Below, piece after piece: positions 1 through 9,686 of a stretch of 64,000 nt of DNA (its first letter is position 1; every line of letters begins with the position of its first letter). The notes beneath the pieces were generated by a model. The model saw only the letters and a list, made by a program, of their open reading frames with translations. It made no database searches and had not been told where the DNA came from. A program made the translations under genes and the position numbers. Source of the stretch: Streptomyces noursei ATCC 11455 (GTDB lineage: Bacteria; Actinomycetota; Actinomycetes; Streptomycetales; Streptomycetaceae); the NCBI RefSeq assembly GCF_001704275.1, contig NZ_CP011533.1, forward strand, positions 7,564,001 through 7,628,000, given 5' to 3'.

Positions 1-207
1 CGCCGCCAACGCGAGGTCGGACTTGCCCGCGAAGTGGTGGTACATGCTCCCCTGTCCCACCCCCGCGTGCTGGAGGATCGCCTTGGGGCTGGTGCCGACG
101 TAGCCGCGCTCCCACAGGAGTTCCTGGGTGCTGATGACGAGCCGTTCCTGAGTGCTGCCGGGCGGGGGCGTGCCGGCCGCCGCTGCGCTGTCCCGTGTGC
201 TGCTCAT
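1..207 (-). CDS. TetR family regulator, N-terminal part
   Basis: The gene reads leftwards from ATG at 205-207 and leaves the window after 69 codons, so only the DNA-binding part is present. After a Pro/Ser-rich N-terminus come a helix (STQELLWERGYVGTS) and a helix-turn-helix ending GVGQGSMYHHFAGKSDLALAA, the typical TetR recognition-helix pattern (QGSMYHHF). The ligand-binding domain is outside the window, so the target cannot be named. An imperfect palindrome lies just upstream of the start, as expected if the protein is autoregulated. Confidence 0.85.
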   Translation of the reverse strand, partial: MSSTRDSAAAAGTPPPGSTQERLVISTQELLWERGYVGTSPKAILQHAGVGQGSMYHHFAGKSDLALAA

Positions 208-215
208 ACGGCGAC

Positions 216-235
216 TGTACATACCAGTAGTTACA
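216..235. promoter_or_regulatory. Possible TetR operator (imperfect palindrome)
   Basis: The 20 bp TGTACATACCAGTAGTTACA has 7 of 10 symmetrical positions. It lies 9 bp upstream of the start of the leftward tetR gene, in an AT-rich patch of otherwise very GC-rich DNA. Its position fits an autoregulatory operator. This is inference from symmetry and location only. Confidence 0.35.
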
Positions 236-444
236 AAGATCAAGAGCGAGGTGGGAGGGGCGCGGCTCCGGGGCGGGGTACTCCCGGGGGGAGGGGCGGT
301 ACCCCGTGCGTCGTACGCGCACTGTCGCCGGGCGTACGACGACGCGCGGGGCCGGGGGAGCGAGTCTCGAAGGCGTAACCCGGCGACTCCGGCCGGCCCG
401 TGGGTGGAGATCGTCCGGCGCGTCCCGTCAAGGAGCTGACTTCC

Positions 445-765
445 ATGAACGCATTGGCAGAACACTGGTCCGGCGGCGGCCCGGGTCCCTGGATCCTGTT
501 CGTCCCGCTCGTCTGGGCGGCCGTCGTCCTCGGTGCGGTGACCCTGCTGCGCCGCACCGTGTGGCGACACGGCGGCCCCGGCCGGGCCTTCCGCGGGCCG
601 TGGCCCGGCCCCCGGCCCGCGGGCGGCGGTGACACCCCGACGCCGATCGCCGTCCTGGGGCGCCGGTTCGCCGCCGGCGAGATCGACGAGGAGGAGTACT
701 GGCGGCGGCTGTCCGTACTGGAGGAGCACTTCGGCGCCGGCCGCAAGGGGGGCGCGGCGGCCTGA
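445..765 (+). CDS. SHOCT-domain membrane protein
   Basis: The protein has 106 residues. ATG at 445 was chosen because AAGGAG lies 9 bp before it; upstream in-frame codons lack a ribosome site. One transmembrane helix (about residues 14-34, WILFVPLVWAAVVLGAVTLL) is followed by a Gly/Pro/Arg-rich linker. The C-terminus is a SHOCT domain (LGRRFAAGEIDEEEYWRRL), a short helical hairpin found at the ends of many bacterial membrane proteins and thought to mediate oligomerisation. No enzyme motif is visible and the specific role is unknown. Confidence 0.8.
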   Translation: MNALAEHWSGGGPGPWILFVPLVWAAVVLGAVTLLRRTVWRHGGPGRAFRGPWPGPRPAGGGDTPTPIAVLGRRFAAGEIDEEEYWRRLSVLEEHFGAGRKGGAAA

Positions 766-774
766 ATCCCCGCG

Positions 775-1275
775 TCAGCCGACCCTCGCGCTCCGGTTCC
801 GGGGGCGGGGGTCGGTGCCCGCTTCCTCCAGTGGCGCGGTGTCCCAGTGGGTGCGCAGCGCGCGGGCCCCTTCGGGGGCGGTGGTCAGGGCGGGGAGGGT
901 GAACCAGACGACCTTGCCCGGGGTGTGCGGGCGTACCCCCCAGCTCTCGCTGAGCGCCGCGATCAGCGCCAGCCCGCGGCCGGAGGTCTCCCAGCTGTCG
1001 GCGGTCCGCAGGCGCGGCAGCCGGGGATCGAGATCGTGCACCGAGACCGTCAACTGGTCGAGCAGGACGCAGAGTTCGACGGTGCACTGCTTGCTGGGGC
1101 GGGCGTGCCGGTGGACGTTGGCCAGGAGCTCGGTCACCCCGAGCGAGGCCGGGTCGATCAAGGCGTCGAGATGCCAGTGCCGCAGCTGCGCGGAGACGAT
1201 CCCGCGCACATGGCCGATGCGGGCCGGGACGGCCTGGAGCTCCACCGTGCAGTGTCTGCTGGGCTGCCTGATCAC
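775..1275 (-). CDS. ATP-binding anti-sigma type regulator (HATPase_c)
   Basis: The protein is a GHKL/HATPase fold of the RsbW/SpoIIAB class. It has an N-box (TELLANVHRHA), a D-x-G-like region (VSVHDLDPRLPRL) and a glycine box (SGRGLALIAAL). Streptomyces has dozens of such single-domain proteins, which usually bind a sigma factor or an anti-anti-sigma factor. GTG at 1275 is preferred (GGGAG 8 bp upstream, 166 residues), because the longer frame to 1365 begins inside an inverted repeat (CCAGCGAT...ATCGCTGG) that looks like promoter DNA. The partner is not identifiable here. Confidence 0.8.
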   Translation of the reverse strand: MIRQPSRHCTVELQAVPARIGHVRGIVSAQLRHWHLDALIDPASLGVTELLANVHRHARPSKQCTVELCVLLDQLTVSVHDLDPRLPRLRTADSWETSGRGLALIAALSESWGVRPHTPGKVVWFTLPALTTAPEGARALRTHWDTAPLEEAGTDPRPRNRSARVG

Positions 1276-1486
1276 GACCGCGACTCCCTGATGAGGCCGG
1301 GCGCCCCTCGTACCGGGGAGGGGCGAAGATCGGAACCAGCGATACCGGCTGCGCCACAGCGTCATCGCTGGTGAACCCTCAGTGATACGTGTCCAGGGTC
1401 GGGCAGGCGGTGCACCGCCGCAACCGCACCGGCTCGGCCGTGGGGGCTGTCCGGTGTATCGGGGCGCACGGGGCCCCGGCCGGCGT

Positions 1487-1774
1487 TCACGCGCGTGGCC
1501 GACGGGCCGCCTGTACGGCGTTGAGGAAGCGGTCCCGGGCGCCCAGCGTGAGGGAGTAGCGGTTGCCGTTGAGGATGGCGAGCGCCCGGTCGCGGGCCGC
1601 GAACAGGGGCTTGTGGGCCTCCACCGCGCCGAGCGGGGCGCTGTCGATCTCCCTGCCGTAGCTGGTCAGCAGCGCCAGCCGGCCGCCGCTGATGCGGACC
1701 TGCCCCGCCCTGGTCAAGGACCGCAACGACCGCTCGATCCGTACGCCGGTCGCGTTGTATTCCGGCTCGGCCAT
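1487..1774 (-). CDS. Conserved small protein of unknown function
   Basis: ATG at 1774 gives 95 residues, with GGGGAG upstream. The frame stays open further upstream, but the sequence there is low complexity and crosses the promoter region of the next gene. The protein mixes beta-strand-like and helical segments ([21 protein letters not shown]), with no membrane helix, signal peptide or known catalytic motif. It may be a small PH-like fold, but that is a guess. It is divergent from the cysteine synthase-like gene at 2020. Confidence 0.6.
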   Translation of the reverse strand: MAEPEYNATGVRIERSLRSLTRAGQVRISGGRLALLTSYGREIDSAPLGAVEAHKPLFAARDRALAILNGNRYSLTLGARDRFLNAVQAARRPRA

Positions 1775-2019
1775 CCTCACCACTCCCCGGTGTCGCGGGC
1801 GGGTGTCGTCCACCGCCCCCCGTAGGGAAGTTTGCCGCCACCGCGCCCCGTACACCAGTGCCGCATGGGGCGCAAAGGCGCACAACACCCTTCCCCCAGG
1901 GCCTCCTTGGGGCCTCTCAAAGTGATGTTTATGCAGGTGAGAAGCGTGCGCCGGGTGGTTATAGTCGAAACCGGCCCGACCTTCCAAGCGGGCCCGTAGA
2001 CCCCTGGAGGAGCGCGCCG

Positions 2020-3177
2020 GTGAGCACCGCACAACAGCCGCAGAGCCGGCCTGGAGACCAGGAAAAGGCCCCGTCGGTCCAGCCGACCGTCGATGTGGAC
2101 CGCTCGGATCAGGACTACCGGCACTGGCTCAACGAAGCCGTCCGCAAGGTCCAGGCGGACGCCAACCGCACCGCCGACACCCATCTGCTGCGCTTCCCGC
2201 TGCCCGAGAAGTGGGGCATCGACCTCTACCTCAAGGACGAGTCGACGCACCCCACCGGCAGCCTCAAGCACCGGCTGGCCCGCTCGCTCTTCCTCTACGG
2301 GCTGTGCAACGGCTGGATCCGCCCCGGGAAGCCGGTGATCGAGTCCTCCAGTGGCTCCACGGCCGTCTCGGAGGCGTACTTCGCGTCGCTGATCGGCGTG
2401 CCGTTCATCGCGGTGATGCCGGCCACCACCAGCCGGGAGAAGACCCGGTTGATCGAGTTCCACGGCGGCACCTGTCACCTGGTCCAGGACCCGCGGACGG
2501 TCTACGAGGTCTCCGCCCGGCTCGCCGCCGAGTCCGGCGGCCACTACATGGACCAGTTCACCTACGCCGAGCGGGCCACCGACTGGCGGGGCAACAACAA
2601 CATCGCCGAGTCGATCTACCAGCAGCTGCGGCTGGAGCGCTACCCCGAGCCGACCTGGATCGTCGCCACCGCCGGCACCGGCGGCACCTCCGCGACCATC
2701 GCCCGCTACGTCCACTACATGCAGTACGACACCCGGATCTGCGTCCCCGACCCGGAGAACTCCTGCTTCTTCGACGGCTGGCTCGCCGGCGACGCCTCGA
2801 CCGACTGCGCCACCGCGTCCCGGATCGAGGGCATCGGCCGGCCGCGCATGGAGCCGAGCTTCCTGCCCGGCGCGATCGACCGGATGATGAAGGTCCCGGA
2901 TGCGGCCAGCGTCGCCGCCGTCCGCGCGCTGGAGCGGGCGATCGGCCGCAAGGCGGGCGGCTCGACCGGCACCGGGCTGTGGAGCGCCCTGAAGATCGTC
3001 GCGGAGATGGTCGCCGAGGGCCGCACCGGTTCCGTGGTGACGCTGCTGTGCGACCCCGGCGACCGCTACCTCGACAAGTACTACTCGGACGACTGGCTGG
3101 CCGAGCAGGGGCTCGACATCGCCCCCTATACCCGGACCATCGAGCACTTCCTCGACACCGGCTCCTGGGGCGACTGA
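2020..3177 (+). CDS. PLP-dependent cysteine synthase family protein
   Basis: The protein has 385 residues starting at GTG 2020, nine bases after GGAGG. It is a fold-type II PLP enzyme related to O-acetylserine sulfhydrylase and cystathionine beta-synthase. The Schiff-base lysine lies in [15 protein letters not shown], the substrate-binding loop is [12 protein letters not shown], and a Gly-rich phosphate-binding loop reads [11 protein letters not shown]. The C-terminal part is longer and unlike CysK or CysM, matching the Streptomyces subgroup of about 370-390 residues whose substrate is not established. Sulfur amino-acid or beta-replacement chemistry is therefore only the family expectation. 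Confidence 0.85.
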   Translation: MSTAQQPQSRPGDQEKAPSVQPTVDVDRSDQDYRHWLNEAVRKVQADANRTADTHLLRFPLPEKWGIDLYLKDESTHPTGSLKHRLARSLFLYGLCNGWIRPGKPVIESSSGSTAVSEAYFASLIGVPFIAVMPATTSREKTRLIEFHGGTCHLVQDPRTVYEVSARLAAESGGHYMDQFTYAERATDWRGNNNIAESIYQQLRLERYPEPTWIVATAGTGGTSATIARYVHYMQYDTRICVPDPENSCFFDGWLAGDASTDCATASRIEGIGRPRMEPSFLPGAIDRMMKVPDAASVAAVRALERAIGRKAGGSTGTGLWSALKIVAEMVAEGRTGSVVTLLCDPGDRYLDKYYSDDWLAEQGLDIAPYTRTIEHFLDTGSWGD

Positions 3178-3599
3178 GGCGCCCGCGCCGGCCGGGCCAG
3201 CGGCATCAGCCAGCGGAACGGCGCCGGGCCGTCCGCCGCGAACGTCCACCGCACCCGGGTCCCGGCGCCGGCCGGCGTCAGTCGCCAGTCCTCCAACAGG
3301 GCCTGCAAAGCTGGGGCGTTGGTGGTGTCGACCCGGTAGGCGTAGCGTGCGGCGGGCTCGGCGGCCATGAGCGTCTCGCCGAACCGGGTGCCGCCGGTGA
3401 GGCGCACCTCGCGGCCGAGGCCGTCATCCGTCGGTGCGGCCCGTGCGACGCCGGTGAACCAGTCCGCCCAGCCCGGTACGTCGTCCGCCAGTGCGGCGTA
3501 GACGACCTCGGGCGGGGCGGCGGCCTCGGCGGTGAACACCAGCCGCAGCGGCGCCGATACGGCGAAGTCGAGCGCGACGGGGCGGAGTCGTCGGGCCAT
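3126..3599 (-). CDS. SRPBCC family (polyketide cyclase/START-like) protein
   Basis: The protein has 157 residues with ATG at 3599 after AGGAGG. The pattern ([27 protein letters not shown], a central GGTRFGE and a C-terminal helix WLMPLARPA) fits the START/SRPBCC helix-grip fold, which encloses a hydrophobic ligand cavity. The last 52 bp overlap the 3' end of the convergent cysteine synthase-like gene, so the final residues are less certain to matter. The ligand is unknown. Confidence 0.8.
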   Translation of the reverse strand: MARRLRPVALDFAVSAPLRLVFTAEAAAPPEVVYAALADDVPGWADWFTGVARAAPTDDGLGREVRLTGGTRFGETLMAAEPAARYAYRVDTTNAPALQALLEDWRLTPAGAGTRVRWTFAADGPAPFRWLMPLARPARAPQSPQEPVSRKCSMVRV

Positions 3600-3658
3600 G
3601 GGGCGCACACCTCCTGCGGGCGGGTCCTGCTGCGCCGGACACCATAGTTGACGTGGCG

Positions 3659-4507
3659 TCAGCTGTCTGCGTCGCCCGTCGGCTCGCCCGCCACCACCAG
3701 CTCCGTGGACCGGTCCGCGAACTCGGCCCGCGCCTCGGCGGACAGCCCGGCGTCCGTCACCAGCACATCCACCTCGTCCAGCGCGGCGAACGAACTCAGG
3801 CCGACCGTGCCCCACTTGGTGTGGTCGGCGACCACCACCACCCGCCGCGCGGACCGCACGAAATGCCGGTTGGTCTCCGCCTCCGCGAGATTGGGCGTGG
3901 ACAGTCCCGCTTCCACCGATATGCCGTGTACCCCGAGGAAGAGCAGGTCGAAGTGGAGCGACCGGATCGCGGCGTCCGCCACCGGGCCGACGAGGGTGTC
4001 CGACGGCGTGCGCATCCCGCCCGTCAGCACCACCGTCGCGGCCTCCGCGGCCGGCCGGCCCTCGCCGCCGCTGGCCGCCGCCCGCTGGGCGTTGTAGAAC
4101 ACATCGGCCACCCGCACCGAATTCGTCACCACCGTCAGCTCCGGCACCTCCAGCAGCCGCTGCGCCAGCGCGTACGCCGTCGTGCCGCCCGCCAGCGCGA
4201 TCGCGCTGCCCGGTACCGCCAACTCGGCCGCCGCCTTGGCGATCTCCGCCTTGGCGCTCAGCTCCAGCCCCGACTTCGCCTCGAAACCCGGCTCGTGCGC
4301 GCTGGGATCGCCCACCGGAAGGGCGCCGCCGTGCACCTTCTCGATCATGCCCTGGCGGGCGAGTGCGTCCAGATCGCGACGGACCGTCATATCCGAGACG
4401 CTCAGCCGGCGGGTCAGTTCGTTGACCCGCACGCCGCCGCGTCGCCTGACCTCGTCGAGGATCAGGGCCCGCCGCTGCTCCGCGAGGAGATTCTGGTTGT
4501 CGCCCAC
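3659..4507 (-). CDS. DeoR/GlpR family transcriptional regulator
   Basis: The protein has 282 residues starting at GTG 4507. The N-terminal winged helix (ALILDEVRRRGGVRVNELT; LSVSDMTVRRDLDALARQG) carries the DeoR signature. It is followed by the DeoR C-terminal sensor domain, with a ribose-phosphate-isomerase-like core (ALAGGTTAYALAQRL, VVTNSVRVADVF, VLTGGMRTPSDTLVGP). Members usually repress sugar or sugar-phosphate catabolic operons and are released by phosphorylated sugars. No sugar operon adjoins it here, so the regulon is not evident. Confidence 0.9.
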   Translation of the reverse strand: MGDNQNLLAEQRRALILDEVRRRGGVRVNELTRRLSVSDMTVRRDLDALARQGMIEKVHGGALPVGDPSAHEPGFEAKSGLELSAKAEIAKAAAELAVPGSAIALAGGTTAYALAQRLLEVPELTVVTNSVRVADVFYNAQRAAASGGEGRPAAEAATVVLTGGMRTPSDTLVGPVADAAIRSLHFDLLFLGVHGISVEAGLSTPNLAEAETNRHFVRSARRVVVVADHTKWGTVGLSSFAALDEVDVLVTDAGLSAEARAEFADRSTELVVAGEPTGDADS

Positions 4508-4812
4508 CGCGGCCCGTCCCTTCCACCCGGCTCACCGCCCCGGGTCCTTCCGCCGGCTGTCCGCCGCCTGCGATCTGTGCTGACCACATCCTCGCACGCG
4601 GGTCCGACAGCCACCCCGATCCGGGCACACCACAAGTGGGGAACGGCAACCGCCGTCCCGGGAGCCACAACCGGCGCTCCGGGAACCGGAACCGGGGTGC
4701 GAACGCTCCCAGAGGGCAGGGACAATCCGAAGCGGCGGCCCACGCACCACCGACCACGACCGACCCCGGCCGCCCCACAACACCGCACCGCACTGACATC
4801 GGGGGAGAGCCA
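4508..4812. other. Intergenic region between divergent genes
   Basis: These 305 bases separate the leftward deoR-type gene from the rightward membrane hydrolase gene. They contain short ACCGG-rich repeats, but no gene and no operator that can be called with confidence. The only clear signal is GGGGGAGAG, just before GTG 4813. Confidence 0.4.
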
Positions 4813-7221
4813 GTGGAGACCGCGGCCACCACACCACCACCCGCCCGCTCGACGGATCCCGGTCCGACGAGGGGCGCACCACCGGCCACCGCACCGCAGC
4901 CGCAGCTCGCCCTGGAGCTGCTGGTCCACGGTGTCGGCGGCACCACCCCGCAGGAGATGCTCGGCGACCCGCGGGTCCAGCGGATCACCGGCGACGACAC
5001 CGCCGCCTGCTACCGCCGCACCGACGACGCGGACGCCGAGCAGCGGCCCGACGACTACCGGACCGAGCCGGTCCGCGAGGCGTACTGCTGGTCCAACCTC
5101 ACCTCCGGCAACGGTGCCCGCGCGCTCTGGCTGGTCCTGCTGCCGTTCATGGTCGCCAACCTCGCCCACTGGATGCGCCCGGCCGCCCCGCCCGACCACC
5201 GGGGGCAGCGGATCTACGACCTCCTGGTGCGGCTGCTCGCCCTCACCCTCACCGTCCTGCTGGCCGCCGCGGCCTGCGAGGTCGCCCTCGACCTCAGCGC
5301 CTGGCAGTGCGCCGGCACCCCGGTCTGCGTCACCGGCAAGTCCTGGCTGGGCTTCCTCGACCCCGCGGGCGGCGGCTGGTGGAGCACGCCCGGCCGCCGC
5401 CTGGTCCTCGCCTCCCTGCTGCCCCTGCTGGTCGTCGGCTTCCTGTGGTGGCTCTCGCACCGCACCTGGAGCGCCTACGAGTCCGCCTCCCCGCCGCCGC
5501 GTCGCCCCGGCGCCTCCCGTGACACCCCCGCCCACGAGCGCACCGCGCTGGGCCTGGACGGCTTCTGGTACGGCCGCCGGCTCGTCGCCCGGCTGCGCGC
5601 CGCGCACACCGCGGCCGGGGTGCTGACCATCGCCGCCGCCCTGCTCGTCGCCTCCCTCCGGACCGACAGCCGGGCCGGCGCCACCGCCCTGACCGCCGTC
5701 GGCCGGACCCTGACCGGCCTGGTCCTGCTGCTCGCCGCCGGCACCCTGGTCATCGTCTGGCGCACCGCCCGCAGCGAGGCGGCCCGCGACGAGGAGACCG
5801 ACCGCCTCGCCGTGCGGGCGCTGCCGTACGCCGCGCTGGCGGTGCTCGCGCTCACCGCCGGCTATGCCGCCTGGGTCCGGCCGGCGGCGCGGAGCCACGG
5901 CCCGCTGCCCGGTGTCGCGGCGTTCGGCGGGATCGCCGTCTGCCAGAGCGTGCTGGTGCTGGCCCTGGTGGTGACCGCCTGGTTCCTCCAGCGCGCCGCC
6001 CGGGACGAGACCCGGACCGCGCTGCGCGGCATGGGCGGGCCGGCCGTCGCGCTGCTGTCCTGTGCGGTCGCCGGGGTGCTGTCCGGGGGAGTGGCCCAGC
6101 GGTTCGCCGACTGGATCGACGGGCCCGCCACCCCCGGCCAGGACCACGCCCCGATCCCCGGGCCGCCGGTGGTGCTCTCCTGGCAGGCGTCGGTACTGCC
6201 CGCGCTGCTGGTGGTGGTCGCGGCCGTCGCCGTCCTGGCCGGCGTCCGGGTGCTGGCCGTCCGCAAGCGCGTCGCCAGGGACGTCCCCGGCCTCTACGAC
6301 CCGCGCGAGCGCCCCGACGTGCTGCGCACCGAGCGCATCGCGGGCACCATCGCCCGCGCCGGACTCACCGACGCGGCGCCGGTCCTGGTGGCCGCCATCG
6401 CCGCCGTCACCCTCGTCCTGGGCGCCGGCGCGGTGGCCGGCGCCTGGCTCACCGACCGCGCGCCCGGCCGCGCCACCGAGGGCGCCGCGCCGTTCGTGCA
6501 CGCCGCCGCCGAGACCGCCGAGTCCCTCGGCTCCTGGCTGATGGGCGCCGGCGTGATCCTGCTGCTCACCATGGGCCGGCGCGCCTACCGCGACCACTCC
6601 GCCCGCCGCACCATCGGCATCCTCTGGGACGTCGGCACCTTCTGGCCGCGCGCCGCGCACCCCTTCGCGCCGCCCTGTTACGCCGAGCGCGCCGTCCCCG
6701 ACCTCACCTGGCGGATGGCCACCTGGACCGAGCAGTACGACGGCCGACTGGTGATCTCCGGCCACTCCCAGGGCAGCGTGCTGGCCGCGGCGGCCGTCTG
6801 GCAGCTGGATCTCGTCACCCGCAGCCGGGTCGCCCTGCTCACCTACGGCAGCCCGCTGGAACGCCTCTACGGCCGTTGGTTCCCCGCCTTCTTCGGCCCG
6901 CCCGCCCTCACCGGCCTGCACCGCGAGATGGACGACTGGCGCAACCTGTGGCGCTTCACCGACCCCATCGGCGGCCCGATCCTGCTCTCCTGCGAGGACG
7001 GCCGGGCCGTCGACGAGGGTCCGCTGCGCGACCCGCTCGCCTTCGGTCGCACCCTGCAGAACCCGCTGCCCGCCCAGATCCTGGGCCACGGCGACTACCA
7101 GGCTGATCCGGTCTTCGACCGGGTGCGCGCCGAACTGCTCGCCCGGCTGGGCCCGGGGATACCGGCCCAGCGCACCAACTGCACCGAGGGTCAGGCGAGT
7201 TCGGGCAGGTCCTCGGCGTAG
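4813..7221 (+). CDS. Polytopic membrane protein with split alpha/beta-hydrolase motifs
   Basis: The protein has 802 residues from GTG 4813, which follows GGGGGAGAG. Near the N-terminus LELLVHGVGGTTPQE resembles the first strand and oxyanion loop of alpha/beta hydrolases. A stretch from about residue 100 to 590 is dominated by roughly a dozen hydrophobic segments. Near residue 650, RLVISGHSQGSVLAAAAVW gives the GxSxG nucleophile elbow (GHSQG), followed by SYGSPLERLY-type sequence typical of lipase-like folds. A hydrolase domain therefore seems split by a large membrane insertion. It is likely a membrane-associated lipase or esterase of unknown substrate. The 3' end overlaps the convergent gene by 31 bp. 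Confidence 0.7.
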   Translation: METAATTPPPARSTDPGPTRGAPPATAPQPQLALELLVHGVGGTTPQEMLGDPRVQRITGDDTAACYRRTDDADAEQRPDDYRTEPVREAYCWSNLTSGNGARALWLVLLPFMVANLAHWMRPAAPPDHRGQRIYDLLVRLLALTLTVLLAAAACEVALDLSAWQCAGTPVCVTGKSWLGFLDPAGGGWWSTPGRRLVLASLLPLLVVGFLWWLSHRTWSAYESASPPPRRPGASRDTPAHERTALGLDGFWYGRRLVARLRAAHTAAGVLTIAAALLVASLRTDSRAGATALTAVGRTLTGLVLLLAAGTLVIVWRTARSEAARDEETDRLAVRALPYAALAVLALTAGYAAWVRPAARSHGPLPGVAAFGGIAVCQSVLVLALVVTAWFLQRAARDETRTALRGMGGPAVALLSCAVAGVLSGGVAQRFADWIDGPATPGQDHAPIPGPPVVLSWQASVLPALLVVVAAVAVLAGVRVLAVRKRVARDVPGLYDPRERPDVLRTERIAGTIARAGLTDAAPVLVAAIAAVTLVLGAGAVAGAWLTDRAPGRATEGAAPFVHAAAETAESLGSWLMGAGVILLLTMGRRAYRDHSARRTIGILWDVGTFWPRAAHPFAPPCYAERAVPDLTWRMATWTEQYDGRLVISGHSQGSVLAAAAVWQLDLVTRSRVALLTYGSPLERLYGRWFPAFFGPPALTGLHREMDDWRNLWRFTDPIGGPILLSCEDGRAVDEGPLRDPLAFGRTLQNPLPAQILGHGDYQADPVFDRVRAELLARLGPGIPAQRTNCTEGQASSGRSSA

Positions 7222-9686
7222 AGCAGGCTCAGGTCGTCGGTGCTCGGGTCGGTGAGCTTGGCGACCCGACCCGCGTGCCGCTCGACCATCGCCTCGAACG
7301 TCTGCCGTGCCGTCCGGCCGTTGCCGAACGACGGCCCCTTGGGCAGCGCCGTGAAGTACGTGAGCAGCGCCTCGCCGGCCCCGTCGGCGAGGCGGTACTC
7401 GTGCTCCTCGCCCTGCTGCTCGACGATCCGCAGCAGTTCCTCCGGCGCGTAGTCACCGAACCTGATGGTCCGTGAGAAACGCGACGAGATACCCGGGTTG
7501 ACCGCCAGGAACCGCTCCATCTCCGCGGTGTAGCCGGCCACGATGACCACCACCGCGTCCCGGTGGTCCTCCATCAGCTTCACCAGGGTGTCGATGGCCT
7601 CCTTGCCGAAGTCCCGCCCGGAGTCCTCGGGGGAGAGGGCGTACGCCTCATCCACGAACAGCACCCCGCCGCGGGCCCGGTCGAACGCCTCCTGGGTGCG
7701 GATCGCCGTCGAGCCGATGTGCTCGCCCACCAGGTCCACCCGCGACACCTCGACCAGATGGCCGCGCTCCAACACCCCCAGGGAGTGCAGGATCTCGCCG
7801 TACAGCCGGGCCACCGTGGTCTTGCCGGTCCCGGGGGAGCCGGTGAACACCAGGTGGCGGCGGACGGACGCGGCCTTCAGGCCGGCCTCCTGCCGGCGGC
7901 GCCCCACCTCGATCATGTTGATCAGGGTGCGCACCTCCCGCTTGACGCTGTCCAGCCCCACCAGGGTGTCCAGTTCGCCCAGCACCTCTTCGGCGGGCCG
8001 GCCGGTCACCGGCGGCTGTGGGGGCGCGGCGACGGCCGGCGCCGGGCGCGGCGCCGGGACGTTGCCCAGCAGGCCGGCGGTCTGGGTGGCCTGCTGCACC
8101 GCCGGGGCGGTCACCGTCGGCTCCTGCGGGGCCCGGCTCTCGTCGCTGGTGCAGTCCTCGACCGTGGGCCCGCCGCCGCTGCCGTCGCCGAGCGCGTCGG
8201 CGAACTCGTACCCGCCGCGCGCGCACCGCTCCGTACGGCACCGGGTCAGCGTCGTGCGGCAGCCGTCGATCACATGGAAGCCGAAGCCGGAACTGCCGGT
8301 GACCCGGCAGCTGTGGAAGGTGCCGCGGCCCTCCGCCGAGACGTAGAAGCCGGCCTCGGTCGGCGAACTGACCGTGCACCCCTCGATGGTGGGGTCCGCG
8401 CCCTTGGTGACGATCACGCCGGTCTGTGCCCCGTCGACGGTGCAGTTGGCGAGCGTGCCGCCGCTGCCGTGGTCGCGGAACCACGCACCGGTCGAGACCT
8501 CCCGGATCCGGCAGTCGTCCAGCTGGACGGTGGCGCCGTCGCTCACCGACACCGCGGTGTTGCGGACCTGCGCGATGTCGCAGTCCACGACGTCGGCCCG
8601 GGAGCCCCGGTCCAGGACGAACAGCGCGTCGGGGACGTCGTGCACCCGCGTCGAGTCCAGCACCGCGGTCGCGCCGTCGCTGACCCACACCGCCGGGTAG
8701 TCGCCCGTACTGTCGTGGATCTCGCACTGGTTGGCGTCCACCCGGGTGCCCGGGTCCCACACCGACAGGCCGTTGCGCCCGAAGTGCCGCACGGTGCTGC
8801 GGGTCAGCGTCAGCACCGACCGGGACCGCAGGTCCACCGCGTTCTCCGGGATGTCGTGGATGTCGCAGTCGGCGAGGGTGAGCACCGCGTCGGTGTCCAG
8901 GGTGACGCCGTCCGCGGTGGTGCGGTGCACCGTGCAGTCGGTGAGGTGGCCGGCGGCCCGCGCCGCGACCTGGATGCCGGTGCCCTTGATCTCGTACAGC
9001 TCGCAGCCCACCGCCTCGACCGCGCTGCCCTCGCCCGACAGCGACAGCCCGGCGCCCGAGGTGTGGTGGATCCGGCAGTTCTCCAGCCGCGGGTGGGCGC
9101 CGCCGCGCACCGCCACCCCGGCCTGGCCGGCGGCCATCACCTCGCACTCCTCGAAGACCCCGCCGGCGCCGTCCAGGACGCTGATGCCGACCCCGCCGGC
9201 GTTGTCGACCGTGCAGCGCCGCACCGTCGGACGGGCCCCGCCGCGCACCTCGATCCCCGCCGCGGACCGGGTCACCACCCGGATGTCGGTCAACTCGGGG
9301 GCGCCGTCCTCCACCAGCAGCGCCGGCGACGCCGAGTCGGTCGCCTCCAGGTGCAGGTCGTGGACGGTGGCCGAGGCCCGTATCGTCAGCGCCACCCCGT
9401 CGGCCGGCGCGATCCGCACCGAGCCGCGCGACCCCTCCGGCCCGCGCAGCGTCACCGCCCGCTGGAGCACCAGGTTCTCCCGGTAGGTCCCGGCCGGCAC
9501 GGTCAGGACGTCACCGTCCCCGGCGGCCTCCAGGGCGGCGGCGAGCGAACTGTACTCACCGGTGCGGCGCCGCCAACGCGACGTTCCGGAGTGCGTCACC
9601 TGGACGGAACCCACACCCTTGGACCGTACGGATTGCGGACCGTTTCCGCTGGTCAGAGGATTGAAAGATGAATGACGCTCGCCCAC
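7191..9686 (-). CDS. Beta-helix repeat/AAA+ ATPase protein, 5' end replaced by prophage
   Basis: The protein has 831 residues in the lysogen. Residues about 30-500 are right-handed parallel beta-helix (NosD/CASH-like) repeats of about 23 residues. They are followed by a Pro-rich linker and a CbxX/CfqX-type AAA+ domain like that of EccA: Walker A FTGSPGTGKTTVARLYG, Walker B GVLFVDEAYAL, sensor and arginine-finger regions. Chromosomal sequence begins at the att core (9625-9631). Codons upstream of it, from GTG 9686, are phage-derived and give a new N-terminus (MGERHSSFNPLTSGNG...) in place of the native MTAGPTST at 52901. The GTG is preceded by AAGGAGGAGGT at ideal spacing. The substrate is unknown; the ATPase class remodels partner proteins. 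Confidence 0.85.
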   Translation of the reverse strand: MGERHSSFNPLTSGNGPQSVRSKGVGSVQVTHSGTSRWRRRTGEYSSLAAALEAAGDGDVLTVPAGTYRENLVLQRAVTLRGPEGSRGSVRIAPADGVALTIRASATVHDLHLEATDSASPALLVEDGAPELTDIRVVTRSAAGIEVRGGARPTVRRCTVDNAGGVGISVLDGAGGVFEECEVMAAGQAGVAVRGGAHPRLENCRIHHTSGAGLSLSGEGSAVEAVGCELYEIKGTGIQVAARAAGHLTDCTVHRTTADGVTLDTDAVLTLADCDIHDIPENAVDLRSRSVLTLTRSTVRHFGRNGLSVWDPGTRVDANQCEIHDSTGDYPAVWVSDGATAVLDSTRVHDVPDALFVLDRGSRADVVDCDIAQVRNTAVSVSDGATVQLDDCRIREVSTGAWFRDHGSGGTLANCTVDGAQTGVIVTKGADPTIEGCTVSSPTEAGFYVSAEGRGTFHSCRVTGSSGFGFHVIDGCRTTLTRCRTERCARGGYEFADALGDGSGGGPTVEDCTSDESRAPQEPTVTAPAVQQATQTAGLLGNVPAPRPAPAVAAPPQPPVTGRPAEEVLGELDTLVGLDSVKREVRTLINMIEVGRRRQEAGLKAASVRRHLVFTGSPGTGKTTVARLYGEILHSLGVLERGHLVEVSRVDLVGEHIGSTAIRTQEAFDRARGGVLFVDEAYALSPEDSGRDFGKEAIDTLVKLMEDHRDAVVVIVAGYTAEMERFLAVNPGISSRFSRTIRFGDYAPEELLRIVEQQGEEHEYRLADGAGEALLTYFTALPKGPSFGNGRTARQTFEAMVERHAGRVAKLTDPSTDDLSLLYAEDLPELA
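9625..9631. other. attL core CGTACGG
   Basis: This 7-bp core is shared with 52873-52879. To the left is the host beta-helix/AAA gene; to the right, phage DNA leads straight into the integrase gene, the usual attP-int arrangement of serine-integrase phages. Removing everything between the two cores rejoins the host reading frame without a stop. Confidence 0.8.

Noticed and set aside
4462..7089. 875-codon open frame on the minus strand opposite the membrane hydrolase gene
   Set aside because: Its sequence is Gly/Gln/Asp-rich with no domain, and the plus strand has membrane helices, GHSQG and a good start.
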